DNA of 9,531 bases from Lentisphaerota bacterium (GTDB taxonomy: Bacteria; Verrucomicrobiota; Kiritimatiellia; UBA8416; JAFGTH01). The stretch spans positions 1 through 9,531 of the forward strand of contig JAFGTH010000057.1 in assembly GCA_016934225.1 (NCBI GenBank), written 5' to 3'. Both the position numbers and the translations under genes were made by a program. Positions within the stretch are counted from its first letter, which is position 1, and every line of letters begins with the position of its first letter. Shown here piece after piece: positions 1-8,349 of the stretch. The notes beneath the pieces were generated by a model. The model saw only the letters and a list, made by a program, of their open reading frames with translations, made no database searches and was not told the DNA's origin.

Positions 1-2464
1 CAAGACCTACTTCCGACAATGTTCTGAGTTTTCTCTCTATCGCCGGCACATTTTGAAAAAAAGCAAGCGATTCATCAACCGTCATTTGGAGCACCTCTGC
101 AATATTTTTGTCCTTGTAGGCAACCTCCAGCGTCTCGCTATTGTACCGTGAACCCCGGCATTGTTCACAGGTAACATATACATCAGGAAGGAAATGCATT
201 TCGAGCCTCAATATTCCGTCTCCCTTGCATGTCTCGCATCTTCCACCCTTAACGTTAAAGCTATAACGTCCCGGACCATAGCCGCGCACCTTGGATGAGG
301 GCGTTTCGGCAAACAAATTGCGAATCAGAGAAAAAGCGCCCGTGTATGTCGCCGGATTACTACGCGGCGTTCTTCCAATCGGCGACTGATCTATAACTAT
401 AACTTTGTCCAACCTGTTCAGTCCGACAATCCGGCGATATTTCCCGGGCCGATCTTTGGAATTGTAAAAATGACGAAACAGGGCGCGCCGAAGTATGTCA
501 TCCACAAGAGTGCTCTTGCCGCTGCCGGATACGCCTGTAACACAGACAAGAAGACCAAGCGGTATCTTCACATCTATATTTTTCAGATTATTTTCCCGGC
601 ATCCCATAATACTCAAAGTGAATTTGCCGGGTTGTTTTCGTTTCGTCGGCGATGTCCGTTCTGTAACGGAGTTTAAATATCTTGCGGTCAGCGATCGTGG
701 GCTTTTGAGCAAATCCGCAAGGTTGCCTTCAGCGACCACCTGCCCGCCCATTGAACCGGCGCCCGGACCAAGGTCAATGATATGATCGGCCGAACGAATC
801 ATTTGTTCGTCGTGTTCGACAACTACCACTGTATTACCGAGATCGCGCAGTCCTTTCAAAGTCTTGATCAGTTTCGCGTTGTCGCGCATATGCAGACCAA
901 TCGTCGGCTCGTCAAGAACATAAAGCACACCAACCAATCCCGATCCGATTTGCGTTGCCAGCCTTATCCTCTGACCCTCTCCACCGGATAATGTTCCACT
1001 CTCCCGATCAAGCGTCAAATAGTCCAAACCAACCTCCGAGAGAAACTTCAAACGACGCCGTATTTCCTTGAGCACCTCACCGGATATCTGCTGCTCATAT
1101 GGCGTAAGCGACAGATTTTCGAAAAACTTTAGCGCCTGCTTTACAGACATGGATGTGATATCCACAATTGATTTTTTGTTGATTGTACATGCAATTGCCT
1201 CCCGTTTCAGTCGCGCACCCTTGCAACTCGGGCAATTCTGTCGGCTCATATAACTACGCAACCTCTGCCTGGTATATTCGCTGTCCGTGGTCTCATAACG
1301 TCTTGTTAAATTGGGAATTACCCCCTCAAATGGCCGTTTCTTCTTGTGATATCCGCCTCCACGCCAGTAACCAAACTCGATTTCATCGTCACCGGAACCG
1401 TAAAGCAGTTTCTCCCTCCACGCCTTGTTAAGCTTGGAATAAGGCATATCCAGACTGAAGCCGTAATGTTGGGCCACGGCACGCAGCACCTGTTTGTAAT
1501 ATATTATGAGCCGCCGACCGCCTCTACGCCATGCCACAATTGCCCCATCGTCAAGCGATATATCCTTGTCGGGCACTATCAGATCTTCGTCAAATACCAG
1601 GCGAGTGCCCAATCCGGAACAAGTCGGGCAAGCTCCGTAGGGACTGTTAAAGGAAAAACATCGCGGCGACAATTCGTCAAAACTGGTCCCGCATTTCGGA
1701 CATGCGTGTTTTTCAGAAAAAAGAGTCTCTCCATGTTTCGATTCGGTTTCCCAAAGCACAACCATGATGCCTCTTCCGTGTTTCAGACTCAATTCCACCG
1801 AATCGGTAAGACGCGTCTTGATTTTGTCCGTAATGATCAAGCGATCCACCACAGTTTCGATGGTGTGCGATTTCTTGCCGTCTATTGCAGGAACATTCTC
1901 TATTTCATGAATTTCACCATCCACGCGAACACGAACAAAACCGTCCTTTTTAATAGATTCAAAGACCGCTTCGTGCCGTCCCTTTCGACCGCGCACCAAC
2001 GGCGCCATCAACACAAGCTTGGTCCGAACCGGCATCGAAAGGAGATGCTCAACAATCTCTTGAGCGCTCTGCCTCGTAACAGGCTGCCCGCAATCAGGAC
2101 AATGCGGTTTGCCGATGTTCGCAAACAAAAGCCTGAGATAGTCGTGAATCTCGGTGGAAGTCGCCACAATCGAACGCGGATTGGAACTTGCCGTTCTTTG
2201 TTCTATCGCTATTGCCGGAGAAAGGCCTTCTATGTGCTCCACATCCGGCTTTTGCAATTGGTTCAGAAACTGGCGAGCGTACGCCGACAAACTTTCCACA
2301 TATCTTCTTTGACCCTCGGCGTACAGCGTATCAAAAGCAAGGGAAGACTTGCCGGACCCGCTTAAACCTGTAATTACGGTCAACGAATTTCTCGGGATAC
2401 GGACGGTGATGTTCTGCAGGTTATGCTCGCGCGCGCCTGCTATCAAGATATCGTTCTCGCTCAT
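1..2464 (-). CDS. uvrA: UvrA, excinuclease ABC subunit A (C-terminal end cut off by window edge)
   Basis: UvrA is the DNA-damage-sensing ATPase that loads UvrB in nucleotide excision repair in the cytoplasm. The frame is open from the ATG at 2464 to the window edge, giving 821 codons; the family is usually about 940 residues, so roughly the last 120 are missing. Visible in order: first Walker A GLSGSGKSS (33-41, Lys39); first zinc module CPKC (255-258) and CPTC (279-282) with 20 residues between; first ABC signature LSGGE ending at Glu496; first Walker B LDEP with Asp518 and Glu519; second Walker A GVSGSGKST (Lys650); second zinc module CETC (743-746) and CEQC (766-769) with 19 residues between. 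These spacings match the E. coli protein. The second signature and second Walker B lie outside the window. The start fits the family N-terminus, but no clear Shine-Dalgarno precedes it. It begins 17 bases after the tyrS stop, so co-transcription is likely. No frameshift was seen; the motifs checked keep one phase throughout. Confidence 0.97.
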   Translation of the reverse strand, partial: MSENDILIAGAREHNLQNITVRIPRNSLTVITGLSGSGKSSLAFDTLYAEGQRRYVESLSAYARQFLNQLQKPDVEHIEGLSPAIAIEQRTASSNPRSIVATSTEIHDYLRLLFANIGKPHCPDCGQPVTRQSAQEIVEHLLSMPVRTKLVLMAPLVRGRKGRHEAVFESIKKDGFVRVRVDGEIHEIENVPAIDGKKSHTIETVVDRLIITDKIKTRLTDSVELSLKHGRGIMVVLWETESKHGETLFSEKHACPKCGTSFDELSPRCFSFNSPYGACPTCSGLGTRLVFDEDLIVPDKDISLDDGAIVAWRRGGRRLIIYYKQVLRAVAQHYGFSLDMPYSKLNKAWREKLLYGSGDDEIEFGYWRGGGYHKKKRPFEGVIPNLTRRYETTDSEYTRQRLRSYMSRQNCPSCKGARLKREAIACTINKKSIVDITSMSVKQALKFFENLSLTPYEQQISGEVLKEIRRRLKFLSEVGLDYLTLDRESGTLSGGEGQRIRLATQIGSGLVGVLYVLDEPTIGLHMRDNAKLIKTLKGLRDLGNTVVVVEHDEQMIRSADHIIDLGPGAGSMGGQVVAEGNLADLLKSPRSLTARYLNSVTERTSPTKRKQPGKFTLSIMGCRENNLKNIDVKIPLGLLVCVTGVSGSGKSTLVDDILRRALFRHFYNSKDRPGKYRRIVGLNRLDKVIVIDQSPIGRTPRSNPATYTGAFSLIRNLFAETPSSKVRGYGPGRYSFNVKGGRCETCKGDGILRLEMHFLPDVYVTCEQCRGSRYNSETLEVAYKDKNIAEVLQMTVDESLAFFQNVPAIERKLRTLSEVGL

Positions 2465-2481
2465 GAGGGCAACAGCAGGTT

Positions 2482-3753
2482 TCAGGTAATAATTCTAACA
2501 AGATGATAATTCTTTTTCCCCGATCTGAGCACAAGCAGTAAATTATCAATAATGTCCTGCTCGCCTATGGTCGCATCTATATTGTTCACTTTCATATTGT
2601 TGACATACAAACCCCCGCTATCTATTAAACGTCTGGCTTCTCCTTTGCTCTTACACAATCCTGAGGCAGCCGTCACGTCAACAATACGAGAACCCACAAC
2701 GTTTCCTCTCGCCAATTCGGTCGAGGGAACATCGGCAAACACCTTAAGCAAATCAATGGCATGCATGCCTGCCATTGAGGCTCCAAATAAGACAGAACTG
2801 GCTTGTTGAGCCGTCTTCAAACCAATATCGCCGTGAACCGTCCGGGTCAACTCAGCCGCCAACCGCTTCTGCGCAAGCCTGGATTCAGGTTCGTTCTTTA
2901 CCGTCTCAGCTAATTTTGCAATCTCATCCATAGACAAAAATGTGAAGACTTTCAACAGATTCACAACATCCGCATCTTCGACACGAACAAAAAACTGATA
3001 AAAATCGTAGTATGAAGTCTGATCAGGCGACAGGTAAATGGCGCCTTGTTCGCTTTTCCCGAATTTTTTCCCCGAACTGTCGCAAATCAAAGGGAAAGTC
3101 AGACCGTACGTCTCAACACCTCTCAGTTTTCTTATTAAATCTATGCCGGCAGTAATATTGCCCCATTGGTCTGAGCCTCCTATTTGTATCAGGCATCCCT
3201 CAGAATCATACAGTTTCAAAAAATCATATGCCTGAAGCGCTTGGTAGCTGAATTCGGCGAAACTCATGCCGGAATCGCTTGCCAAACGCGTTTTGACGCT
3301 CTCCTTGCCCAACATCGCGCCGAGCCTGAAGTGCTTGCCGACATCACGAAGAAAATCCACAAAAGAGTATCCTTCAAACCAATCGTTGTTGTTCACAATC
3401 ATAGCAGGCGCCTTGCGATCATTGAAATCGAGAAATCGCGATAGATTTTCCTTGATTCCGACAATGTTTCGGTTCACTTCTTCGGGGCTTAACAACGAGC
3501 GCTCGTTGATCTTTCCGGACGGATCACCGATCATCCCTGTTGCGCCACCTACAAGCGCTATGATCCTATGCCCGCATCTCTGCAGATGGGCTAAAGCCAT
3601 TATCGTAACAAAATTGCCGACTTGAAGGCTGGCTGAGGTCGGATCAAAACCGGCGTATATAGTACACGGTGATTCCAGGATTTTGCCGATGTCGGAACTT
3701 GTCGAATCTTCAAAAAGTCCCCGTTCCTTCAGCACGTCAAGCGCGTTGTTCAT
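2482..3753 (-). CDS. tyrS: Tyrosyl-tRNA synthetase
   Basis: This cytoplasmic class I enzyme activates tyrosine with ATP and charges tRNA-Tyr. The 423-residue product is full length for the bacterial family. Visible features are the tyrosine pocket start YAGFDPT (33-39), the stretch ALVGGATGMIGDPSGK (66-81), the pocket motif GGSDQWGN (192-199), the KMSKS-equivalent KFGKS (230-234), and a C-terminal S4-like RNA-binding domain from about residue 355 to 420, including KSKGEARRLIDSGG. The HIGH motif, normally HIGH, HLGH or HVGN-like, reads QVGN at residues 44-47; the codons caa gtc ggc aat are clear, so the first histidine is Gln. The rest of the active site looks intact, so I infer a functional enzyme. 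The ATG is preceded by GGGAGAGG at a good distance. It follows the rpsA terminator and leads directly into uvrA. Confidence 0.96.
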   Translation of the reverse strand: MNNALDVLKERGLFEDSTSSDIGKILESPCTIYAGFDPTSASLQVGNFVTIMALAHLQRCGHRIIALVGGATGMIGDPSGKINERSLLSPEEVNRNIVGIKENLSRFLDFNDRKAPAMIVNNNDWFEGYSFVDFLRDVGKHFRLGAMLGKESVKTRLASDSGMSFAEFSYQALQAYDFLKLYDSEGCLIQIGGSDQWGNITAGIDLIRKLRGVETYGLTFPLICDSSGKKFGKSEQGAIYLSPDQTSYYDFYQFFVRVEDADVVNLLKVFTFLSMDEIAKLAETVKNEPESRLAQKRLAAELTRTVHGDIGLKTAQQASSVLFGASMAGMHAIDLLKVFADVPSTELARGNVVGSRIVDVTAASGLCKSKGEARRLIDSGGLYVNNMKVNNIDATIGEQDIIDNLLLVLRSGKKNYHLVRIIT

Positions 3754-3757
3754 TTCG

Positions 3758-3765
3758 CCTCTCCC
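3758..3765 (-). promoter_or_regulatory. Ribosome binding site of tyrS
   Basis: The minus strand reads GGGAGAGG four bases before the tyrS ATG; its GGAG core lies seven bases upstream of the start. It supports the chosen start and is one of only two strong Shine-Dalgarno sequences in the window. Confidence 0.7.
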
Positions 3766-3773
3766 AACAGTCG

Positions 3774-3808
3774 CTTTTATAAGAAAGGCGTCCCCGCAGG
3801 GACGCCTT
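3774..3808 (-). terminator. Intrinsic terminator after rpsA
   Basis: A perfect 10-bp inverted repeat, AAGGCGTCCC (3785-3794) and GGGACGCCTT (3799-3808), is separated by a four-base loop. Read on the minus strand it lies 31 bases after the rpsA stop and is followed by the T-rich run TCTTATAAAAG, which merges with the Ts at the end of the stem. This is the arrangement of a rho-independent terminator for rpsA. The T-run is interrupted, so some read-through into tyrS is possible. Confidence 0.82.
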
Positions 3809-3839
3809 CCACTTCTTTCTTCAACCGGAATAGACGCGC

Positions 3840-5645
3840 CTATTCTTCGGTTTCGTCGCGGTCTTTATCCTTACGCTCACCATGACGTTCGCCCGGTCGC
3901 CACTCTTCTCCCGACTCCTGACTACCGAAAGCTTGATCAAACGCGCCGGCAAGATCAACCATGTCATCTCCAGGTTTGAGCCCCTCCAGCAAGTCGTCCT
4001 GCTGCCGTACGAATTCCTCGTCAGGCATAGAAGCGGCTTTTATGCTCAAACCTATGCGACGCTCGGCCTTGTCAATACGGACTATGCGCGCAGTCACTTC
4101 GTCCCCTACGTCAATAACATCCTTGACCTTTTCAACACGGTTTTCACTCAATTGCGAAATATGCACTAACCCGTCAACACCATTGCCTATTTCGACAAAA
4201 GCGCCGAACGCCGCAATTTTCGACACTTTACCGGTAACAATTTGTCCGACTTTGAAACTTGACGCTATCGCTTGCCATGGATCCTCGCCGACCTGTTTCA
4301 GACCCAAACTGATACGATTGTTCTGAGCATCCACCTCAAGTACTACTGCATCCACACGCGCGCCCTTTTCCAACACTTCGGACGGATGATTAACCTTTCG
4401 CGTCCAAGACATGTCTGAGACATGAATCATGCCGTCAATTCCATCTTCGAGCTCAATGAACGCCCCATAAGACGTGAAATTACGAACAGTGCCCGATACG
4501 CGTGAACCGACCGGATATCGCGCTTGAACAGTATCCCACGGGTTCTCTTCCGTTTGACGTATTCCAAGAGCAATTTTCTGATCTTCCTTGTTGATGCTCA
4601 GCACGGCGACATCCACTTCATCGCCCACAGCCAAAACATCGGACGCCTTTGCAACCCGCTTCGTCCATGATATCTCGGAAACATGAACCAGGCCTTCTAC
4701 ACCCTTCTCAATCTCTACAAAAGCCCCATAAGGCACGAGATTTACAACTTTGCCTCGTAATCTGCTGCCTACCGGGTATTTCTCCTCAATCGCTTCCCAA
4801 GGATTTTCGCTCATTTGCTTAAGACCAAGCGATACCCGTTCCCTGTCACGGTCAACGTCAAGTATCACAACCTCCAGTTCGTCACCAACAGACACCATTT
4901 CTGAGGGATGCCGTATTCGGCCCCAGCTCATGTCAGTGATATGAAGAAGACCGTCAAGACCGTCAAGATCAACGAACACGCCAAAATCAGTGATGTTCTT
5001 TACTCGCCCTTTACGCTTTTGACCAGACTCAATCGTAGTAAGCAATTCTTTGCGCTTGCTCTTAAAACGCTCCTCTATTAACTCGCGTCTCGAGAGAATT
5101 ATGTTTCTGCGTTCGGAATTCAACTTGATGATCTTGAAATCGAATTTCGAATTAAGGTATGTGTCTGTATTGTGCACAGGCATGACGTCAATCTGTGATC
5201 CCGGCAGAAAAGCGTCAATGCCGTTGACATCAACAATCAGTCCACCCCTGACCCGACCTTTTATGACGCCACTTATAACACTGCCTTCTTTATAGTTCGC
5301 CAGCACACTGTCCCAGCGTATCTTTTCATCAGCTTTCTGCTTGCTGAGAATAACCATCCCGTTATCATCTTCTATCTCAGCCAGGAGAACATCGAACTTG
5401 TCCCCAACTTTCAAAGACGCCGGATCCTCAAACTCAACGGAGGGAACCACGCCCTCCGATTTGTAGCCGATATCAACAAGAACCTCATTGCCACGCACTT
5501 CCAGAACCTTGCCGCTAACAATTGAACCCTCTGTAAAATCTTTCAGGGTCTCTTCGTACATTGCGGCCATTTCGGCCCGGTCGTTACCGCTGAACTCTGA
5601 CAAGTCAAAGTCCACATGTTTCTTCTGTTTTAACTGTCGTTCCAT
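3840..5645 (-). CDS. rpsA: Ribosomal protein S1, six S1 domains
   Basis: S1 binds mRNA on the 30S subunit and helps load structured or weakly Shine-Dalgarno-led messages. The 601-residue product has six S1 (OB-fold) repeats at about residues 37-104, 119-187, 206-276, 291-363, 377-450 and 464-536. Repeats 3 to 6 carry the typical core, such as ITDFGVFVDL, VPYGAFVEI, TSYGAFIEL and AAFGAFVEI, each followed by GL(V/L)H(V/I)S or a close variant and closing with LGLKQ-like strands. Repeats 1 and 2 are more divergent, as in proteobacterial S1, where they contact the ribosome. The tail (about 537-601) ends in a highly charged stretch rich in Glu, Arg, Lys and Asp. Six repeats separate it from the shorter four-repeat S1 of many Firmicutes. 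It sits alone between a 187-base leader and a strong terminator, so it may be its own transcription unit. The ATG is preceded by GATGGGA, a weak ribosome binding site. Confidence 0.96.
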   Translation of the reverse strand: MERQLKQKKHVDFDLSEFSGNDRAEMAAMYEETLKDFTEGSIVSGKVLEVRGNEVLVDIGYKSEGVVPSVEFEDPASLKVGDKFDVLLAEIEDDNGMVILSKQKADEKIRWDSVLANYKEGSVISGVIKGRVRGGLIVDVNGIDAFLPGSQIDVMPVHNTDTYLNSKFDFKIIKLNSERRNIILSRRELIEERFKSKRKELLTTIESGQKRKGRVKNITDFGVFVDLDGLDGLLHITDMSWGRIRHPSEMVSVGDELEVVILDVDRDRERVSLGLKQMSENPWEAIEEKYPVGSRLRGKVVNLVPYGAFVEIEKGVEGLVHVSEISWTKRVAKASDVLAVGDEVDVAVLSINKEDQKIALGIRQTEENPWDTVQARYPVGSRVSGTVRNFTSYGAFIELEDGIDGMIHVSDMSWTRKVNHPSEVLEKGARVDAVVLEVDAQNNRISLGLKQVGEDPWQAIASSFKVGQIVTGKVSKIAAFGAFVEIGNGVDGLVHISQLSENRVEKVKDVIDVGDEVTARIVRIDKAERRIGLSIKAASMPDEEFVRQQDDLLEGLKPGDDMVDLAGAFDQAFGSQESGEEWRPGERHGERKDKDRDETEE

Positions 5646-5832
5646 GGATTTCCCATCTGTAACACTTTATACAACCCTTATCTCCGTCACCCGACAAAGC
5701 AGATTGCACGTTTCACAACAAAGCGAGTAGGTTACGGAAACGTAATTGCGCACACAAGCCAGAAAACAGGAAAACCGTCGAAAACGTCTATAATGCCCAA
5801 AAACTCAAGGAAAAAGCCTTTTTCGAAGAAGG
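5646..5832 (-). promoter_or_regulatory. rpsA leader / ispG-rpsA intergenic region
   Basis: This 187-base gap is the longest non-coding stretch in the window and should hold the rpsA promoter and 5' untranslated region. A possible -10 box TATAAA lies at 5666-5671 on the minus strand, about 20 bases before the ATG, but no good -35 box is found at 16-18 bases from it. A short hairpin, TTACG and CGTAA around a four-base loop, lies at 5732-5745. A weak A-T stem (5810-5824) lies just after the ispG stop. S1 represses its own translation through leader structure in E. coli; whether that applies here cannot be told from the sequence. No small ORF or RNA gene was recognised. Confidence 0.4.
5810..5824 (-). 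repeat. Short inverted repeat after ispG, possible weak terminator
   Basis: GAAAAA and TTTTTC form a 6-bp stem around a three-base loop, starting nine bases after the ispG stop on the minus strand. A T-rich stretch (TTGAGTTTTTGGG) follows. The stem has one G-C pair only, so it would be a poor terminator; it may simply be an A/T-rich palindrome. Confidence 0.25.
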
Positions 5833-6912
5833 TCAGGCCCGTTCGCACCAGTCCCGAACAGCCCGAAACGTAGCTTCAACCGCGCCGGATTCAGGAACCG
5901 TCCCCACGGAACGTCCCTCAACATACAAGACAAATTTGCCTTTACCGCCGGCAATTGCAATATCGGCCCCACGCGCTTCGCCCGGTCCGTTTACCATACA
6001 ACCCATAACAGCCACCAGCGGACGCCGAACTGATGGTTTGCCGCAAAAGTACGACTCTAACACTGCTTCCAGTTCCCGCGCAACAGACACCACATCTACT
6101 TCCGTCCGCCCACAGGTCGGACACGATACTACGCTTGCTCCGCGCTCCTTCAAACCAAGGCTTCTGAGAAGCTCCAACCCGACGCGAACTTCATTGACCG
6201 GTGTATCACTCAACGATACCCGTATGGTGTCGCCTATCCCGCTTTCAAGTAGAACACCCATGCCCACGCATGAACGCACAGTACCGGCCATAAAAGTGCC
6301 GGCCTCGGTCACGCCTAAATGCAATGGATAGTCACATCTCAACGACAACAGCCGATACGCTTCAATCGTCCGTTGCACATCCGACGATTTGACCGATATT
6401 TTAATCTCGTGATAATCCATGGACTCCAGAATTTCAACGTGCCGCATCGCACTGCGCACAAGCGCCTCGGCAGTATTCCCAAACTCGGATTCAATATCCT
6501 TCTCCAGTGAACCGCTGTTAACACCAATTCGTATTGGCACTTTCCGATCTCTTGCCGCATCCACTACCTGCCGAATCTGTGATCGCTCGCCTATATTGCC
6601 GGGATTGATCCTCAACCCGTCTACACCAGCGCGCAATGAAGCAAGCGCCAACTTGTGGTCAAAATGAATGTCCGCAATCAAAGGAATGTCAACCTGGCGT
6701 TTGATTTCCTTAAGCGCTTCGGCGGCGGCTTCATCCACAACCGCCAACCGAATAATATCGCAGCCCAACAGCATGATTTCGCGAATCTGGGACACTGTTG
6801 CGTCAATATCACGGGTATCCGTCTTGGTCATGGTCTGCACACTAACCGGCGCATCGCCACCAACTTTAACCCTGCCGATATTCACTTGCCGAGATAGCCG
6901 TCTTTCACTCAT
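5833..6912 (-). CDS. ispG: 4-hydroxy-3-methylbut-2-enyl diphosphate synthase (GcpE)
   Basis: IspG is the [4Fe-4S] enzyme of the MEP pathway that converts methylerythritol cyclodiphosphate to HMBPP, using reduced flavodoxin or ferredoxin. The product is 359 residues, the short bacterial form made of a TIM-barrel domain followed by the iron-sulfur domain, without the extra insertion of the plant and Chlamydia type. The cluster ligands are visible: SCPTCGRTE gives Cys264 and Cys267, and MGCMVNGPGEA gives Cys305 and Glu312, with spacing like E. coli. The barrel carries ADIHFDHKLA (80-90) and GLRINPGNIG (99-108), both highly conserved. The start codon lies inside the end of rseP (8-base overlap, ATGAGTGA), which suggests translational coupling. 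It shares the cluster with dxr of the same pathway. Confidence 0.97.
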   Translation of the reverse strand: MSERRLSRQVNIGRVKVGGDAPVSVQTMTKTDTRDIDATVSQIREIMLLGCDIIRLAVVDEAAAEALKEIKRQVDIPLIADIHFDHKLALASLRAGVDGLRINPGNIGERSQIRQVVDAARDRKVPIRIGVNSGSLEKDIESEFGNTAEALVRSAMRHVEILESMDYHEIKISVKSSDVQRTIEAYRLLSLRCDYPLHLGVTEAGTFMAGTVRSCVGMGVLLESGIGDTIRVSLSDTPVNEVRVGLELLRSLGLKERGASVVSCPTCGRTEVDVVSVARELEAVLESYFCGKPSVRRPLVAVMGCMVNGPGEARGADIAIAGGKGKFVLYVEGRSVGTVPESGAVEATFRAVRDWCERA

Positions 6913-8320
6913 CTTTCTGCTCTATCACCGATTCGGAAGCTTCTCCCAGCCGCATCCATTTCGGCAACCTGATAAAATCCCTTACTGAAATAATCAGAAT
7001 TACTCCGATTATCAGCACGGCAAAGACGTTTACGAGAATATTTATAACCCTTGGATGCACGCGTCTGCGAGTCAAGCCTTCCCATAAGGCAAATACAATA
7101 TGGCCTCCATCAAGAACCGGAATAGGCAATAAATTCAGAATCGCAAGATTTATATTCAGAAAACGGATAAACCCGATTGCATTCAGCAAGCTTATGCTGA
7201 TGGCGTTCCATAACATGAAAATTATGGCAGGCGGACCGCCAAGCGCTCCGGCTGCACGCCTGGCCTCTCCTTCACGCCTGGAAGTTAATGCGCGTAATAT
7301 TCGGAAAATACTCTTGGCATCATGCTTTATTTGGTCCCAGGGTTTTTTGTACTGCATCCACGGCAACACATAAATCTCCCCAAACATAATACCTATCATT
7401 GCTCTGTCATATTTCCCGTCATGCTTCGGAGTAATCGGCATCTCCAGCAATTTGCCGTCCCGCTCTACAACAATTGTCGTGGTTGCTTCGCCGCATTCAC
7501 TGACAAGCTCCACGAGATGCTCAGAATCCAGCACACGCGTCCCATTAAATTGCCGCACGATATCACGTTGCAAAAGACCCGCATCTTCTGCAGGACTTCC
7601 GTCAAGAAGTCCACCAACTTGACACACATGTGCACGATCTATACCATCAATTACCTGTATTTCACTGCTGTTTTCCGCCGTCGCGACCTCAATATCTTTT
7701 ACCTCTTCGTCCGACCGTACGGTCAGCATCACTTTATGATCACGACCGCTTACGAGATGACATTCGATGGTAAAATCGTTCCATGTTTTAACGGGCGATC
7801 CGTTCACTGCAAGAATCTCGTCGCCTGGACGCAGGCCCGCTTCCCATGCCCCGCTCGCCGGTTTGACCATTCCAAGCACTGCGCTTGTTTCTTCAGGAAT
7901 AACGCCGGGTGAAACATACACCACCCAGGCAAGCAGCACCCCGAAAAGCACATTGAATGACGCCCCGGCAAGAGACACAAGAATCTTCTTCCACGGAGAA
8001 ATCCACGGCAAACCCGGCTTGTCCTCAGGTTTGCCTCCAGCCTTATCCTTGCCCTGGATCAATTCCATAGCAGCCGGATCCAATTGCGGCAATGCAACAT
8101 ACCCGCCAATCGGAATCCAACCTATTTTGTATGTAATTCCATTTCGGCGTCTTTTCCAGATCGCCGGGCCGAACCCGATCGAAAATGTGTCTATGACCAT
8201 GCCGCAACGCAATGCCACTAGAAAATGGCCAAGTTCATGGACAAAAATCGTAAGACCAAACAAAATTACGAGTACAATTACGAGATATGAAACATGAAGT
8301 ATCGCAAGCAATGTTTCCAA
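6905..8320 (-). CDS. rseP: RseP-type site-2 intramembrane zinc metalloprotease
   Basis: This family cuts transmembrane segments of anti-sigma factors or signal-peptide remnants inside the membrane. The 471-residue product has a first membrane helix (about 10-30) carrying the zinc motif HELGH (28-32), a second helix with GASFN (119-123, in place of the common GPxxN), two PDZ domains in tandem (about 142-215 and 229-300), a helix near 375-400 leading into NLLPIPVLDGG (396-406) with the third zinc ligand Asp404, and a last helix (about 428-448). The start is TTG at 8320: a TGA stop is in frame two codons upstream, the first internal Met (41) lies after HELGH, and GGGAGG is nine bases upstream. 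Its place between dxr and ispG is seen in many bacteria. The substrate is unknown; no sigma or anti-sigma gene is adjacent. In E. coli, RseP acts in the sigma-E response. Confidence 0.94.
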   Translation of the reverse strand: METLLAILHVSYLVIVLVILFGLTIFVHELGHFLVALRCGMVIDTFSIGFGPAIWKRRRNGITYKIGWIPIGGYVALPQLDPAAMELIQGKDKAGGKPEDKPGLPWISPWKKILVSLAGASFNVLFGVLLAWVVYVSPGVIPEETSAVLGMVKPASGAWEAGLRPGDEILAVNGSPVKTWNDFTIECHLVSGRDHKVMLTVRSDEEVKDIEVATAENSSEIQVIDGIDRAHVCQVGGLLDGSPAEDAGLLQRDIVRQFNGTRVLDSEHLVELVSECGEATTTIVVERDGKLLEMPITPKHDGKYDRAMIGIMFGEIYVLPWMQYKKPWDQIKHDAKSIFRILRALTSRREGEARRAAGALGGPPAIIFMLWNAISISLLNAIGFIRFLNINLAILNLLPIPVLDGGHIVFALWEGLTRRRVHPRVINILVNVFAVLIIGVILIISVRDFIRLPKWMRLGEASESVIEQKDE

Positions 8321-8329
8321 AATTCAGAT

Positions 8330-8335
8330 CCTCCC
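8330..8335 (-). promoter_or_regulatory. Ribosome binding site of rseP, deciding a TTG start
   Basis: The minus strand reads GGGAGG nine bases before TTG at 8320, in the 29-base gap after dxr. The ATGs nearby on this strand (in ATGCGCGATGGG) are out of the rseP frame, and the one opening the gap's short frame runs into TGA at once. The site therefore supports TTG as the rseP start. Confidence 0.7.
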
Positions 8336-8349
8336 ATCGCGCATGTTGT

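Noticed and set aside
1346..2365. A 339-codon open frame on the plus strand.
   Set aside because: It lies wholly antisense to uvrA, whose zinc and ATPase motifs are unmistakable in this stretch; the plus-strand product is rich in Arg, His and Cys with no recognisable domain.
3754..3839. A T-box or other aminoacyl-tRNA-sensing leader before tyrS.
   Set aside because: The gap is only 86 bases, mostly taken by the rpsA terminator; no T-box consensus or specifier loop is present.
5789..5794. A perfect TATAAT on the plus strand.
   Set aside because: No -35 box lies at the right distance (ACAGGA there), and no plus-strand gene follows.
5780..5812. A possible minus-strand promoter shortly after ispG (TTTTCC, then TATAGA 16 bases on).
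   Set aside because: It matches the consensus at only about half of the positions, in an A/T-rich stretch where such matches arise by chance.
7322..7912. A 196-codon open frame on the plus strand.
   Set aside because: It is antisense to the PDZ region of rseP, and its product shows no family resemblance.
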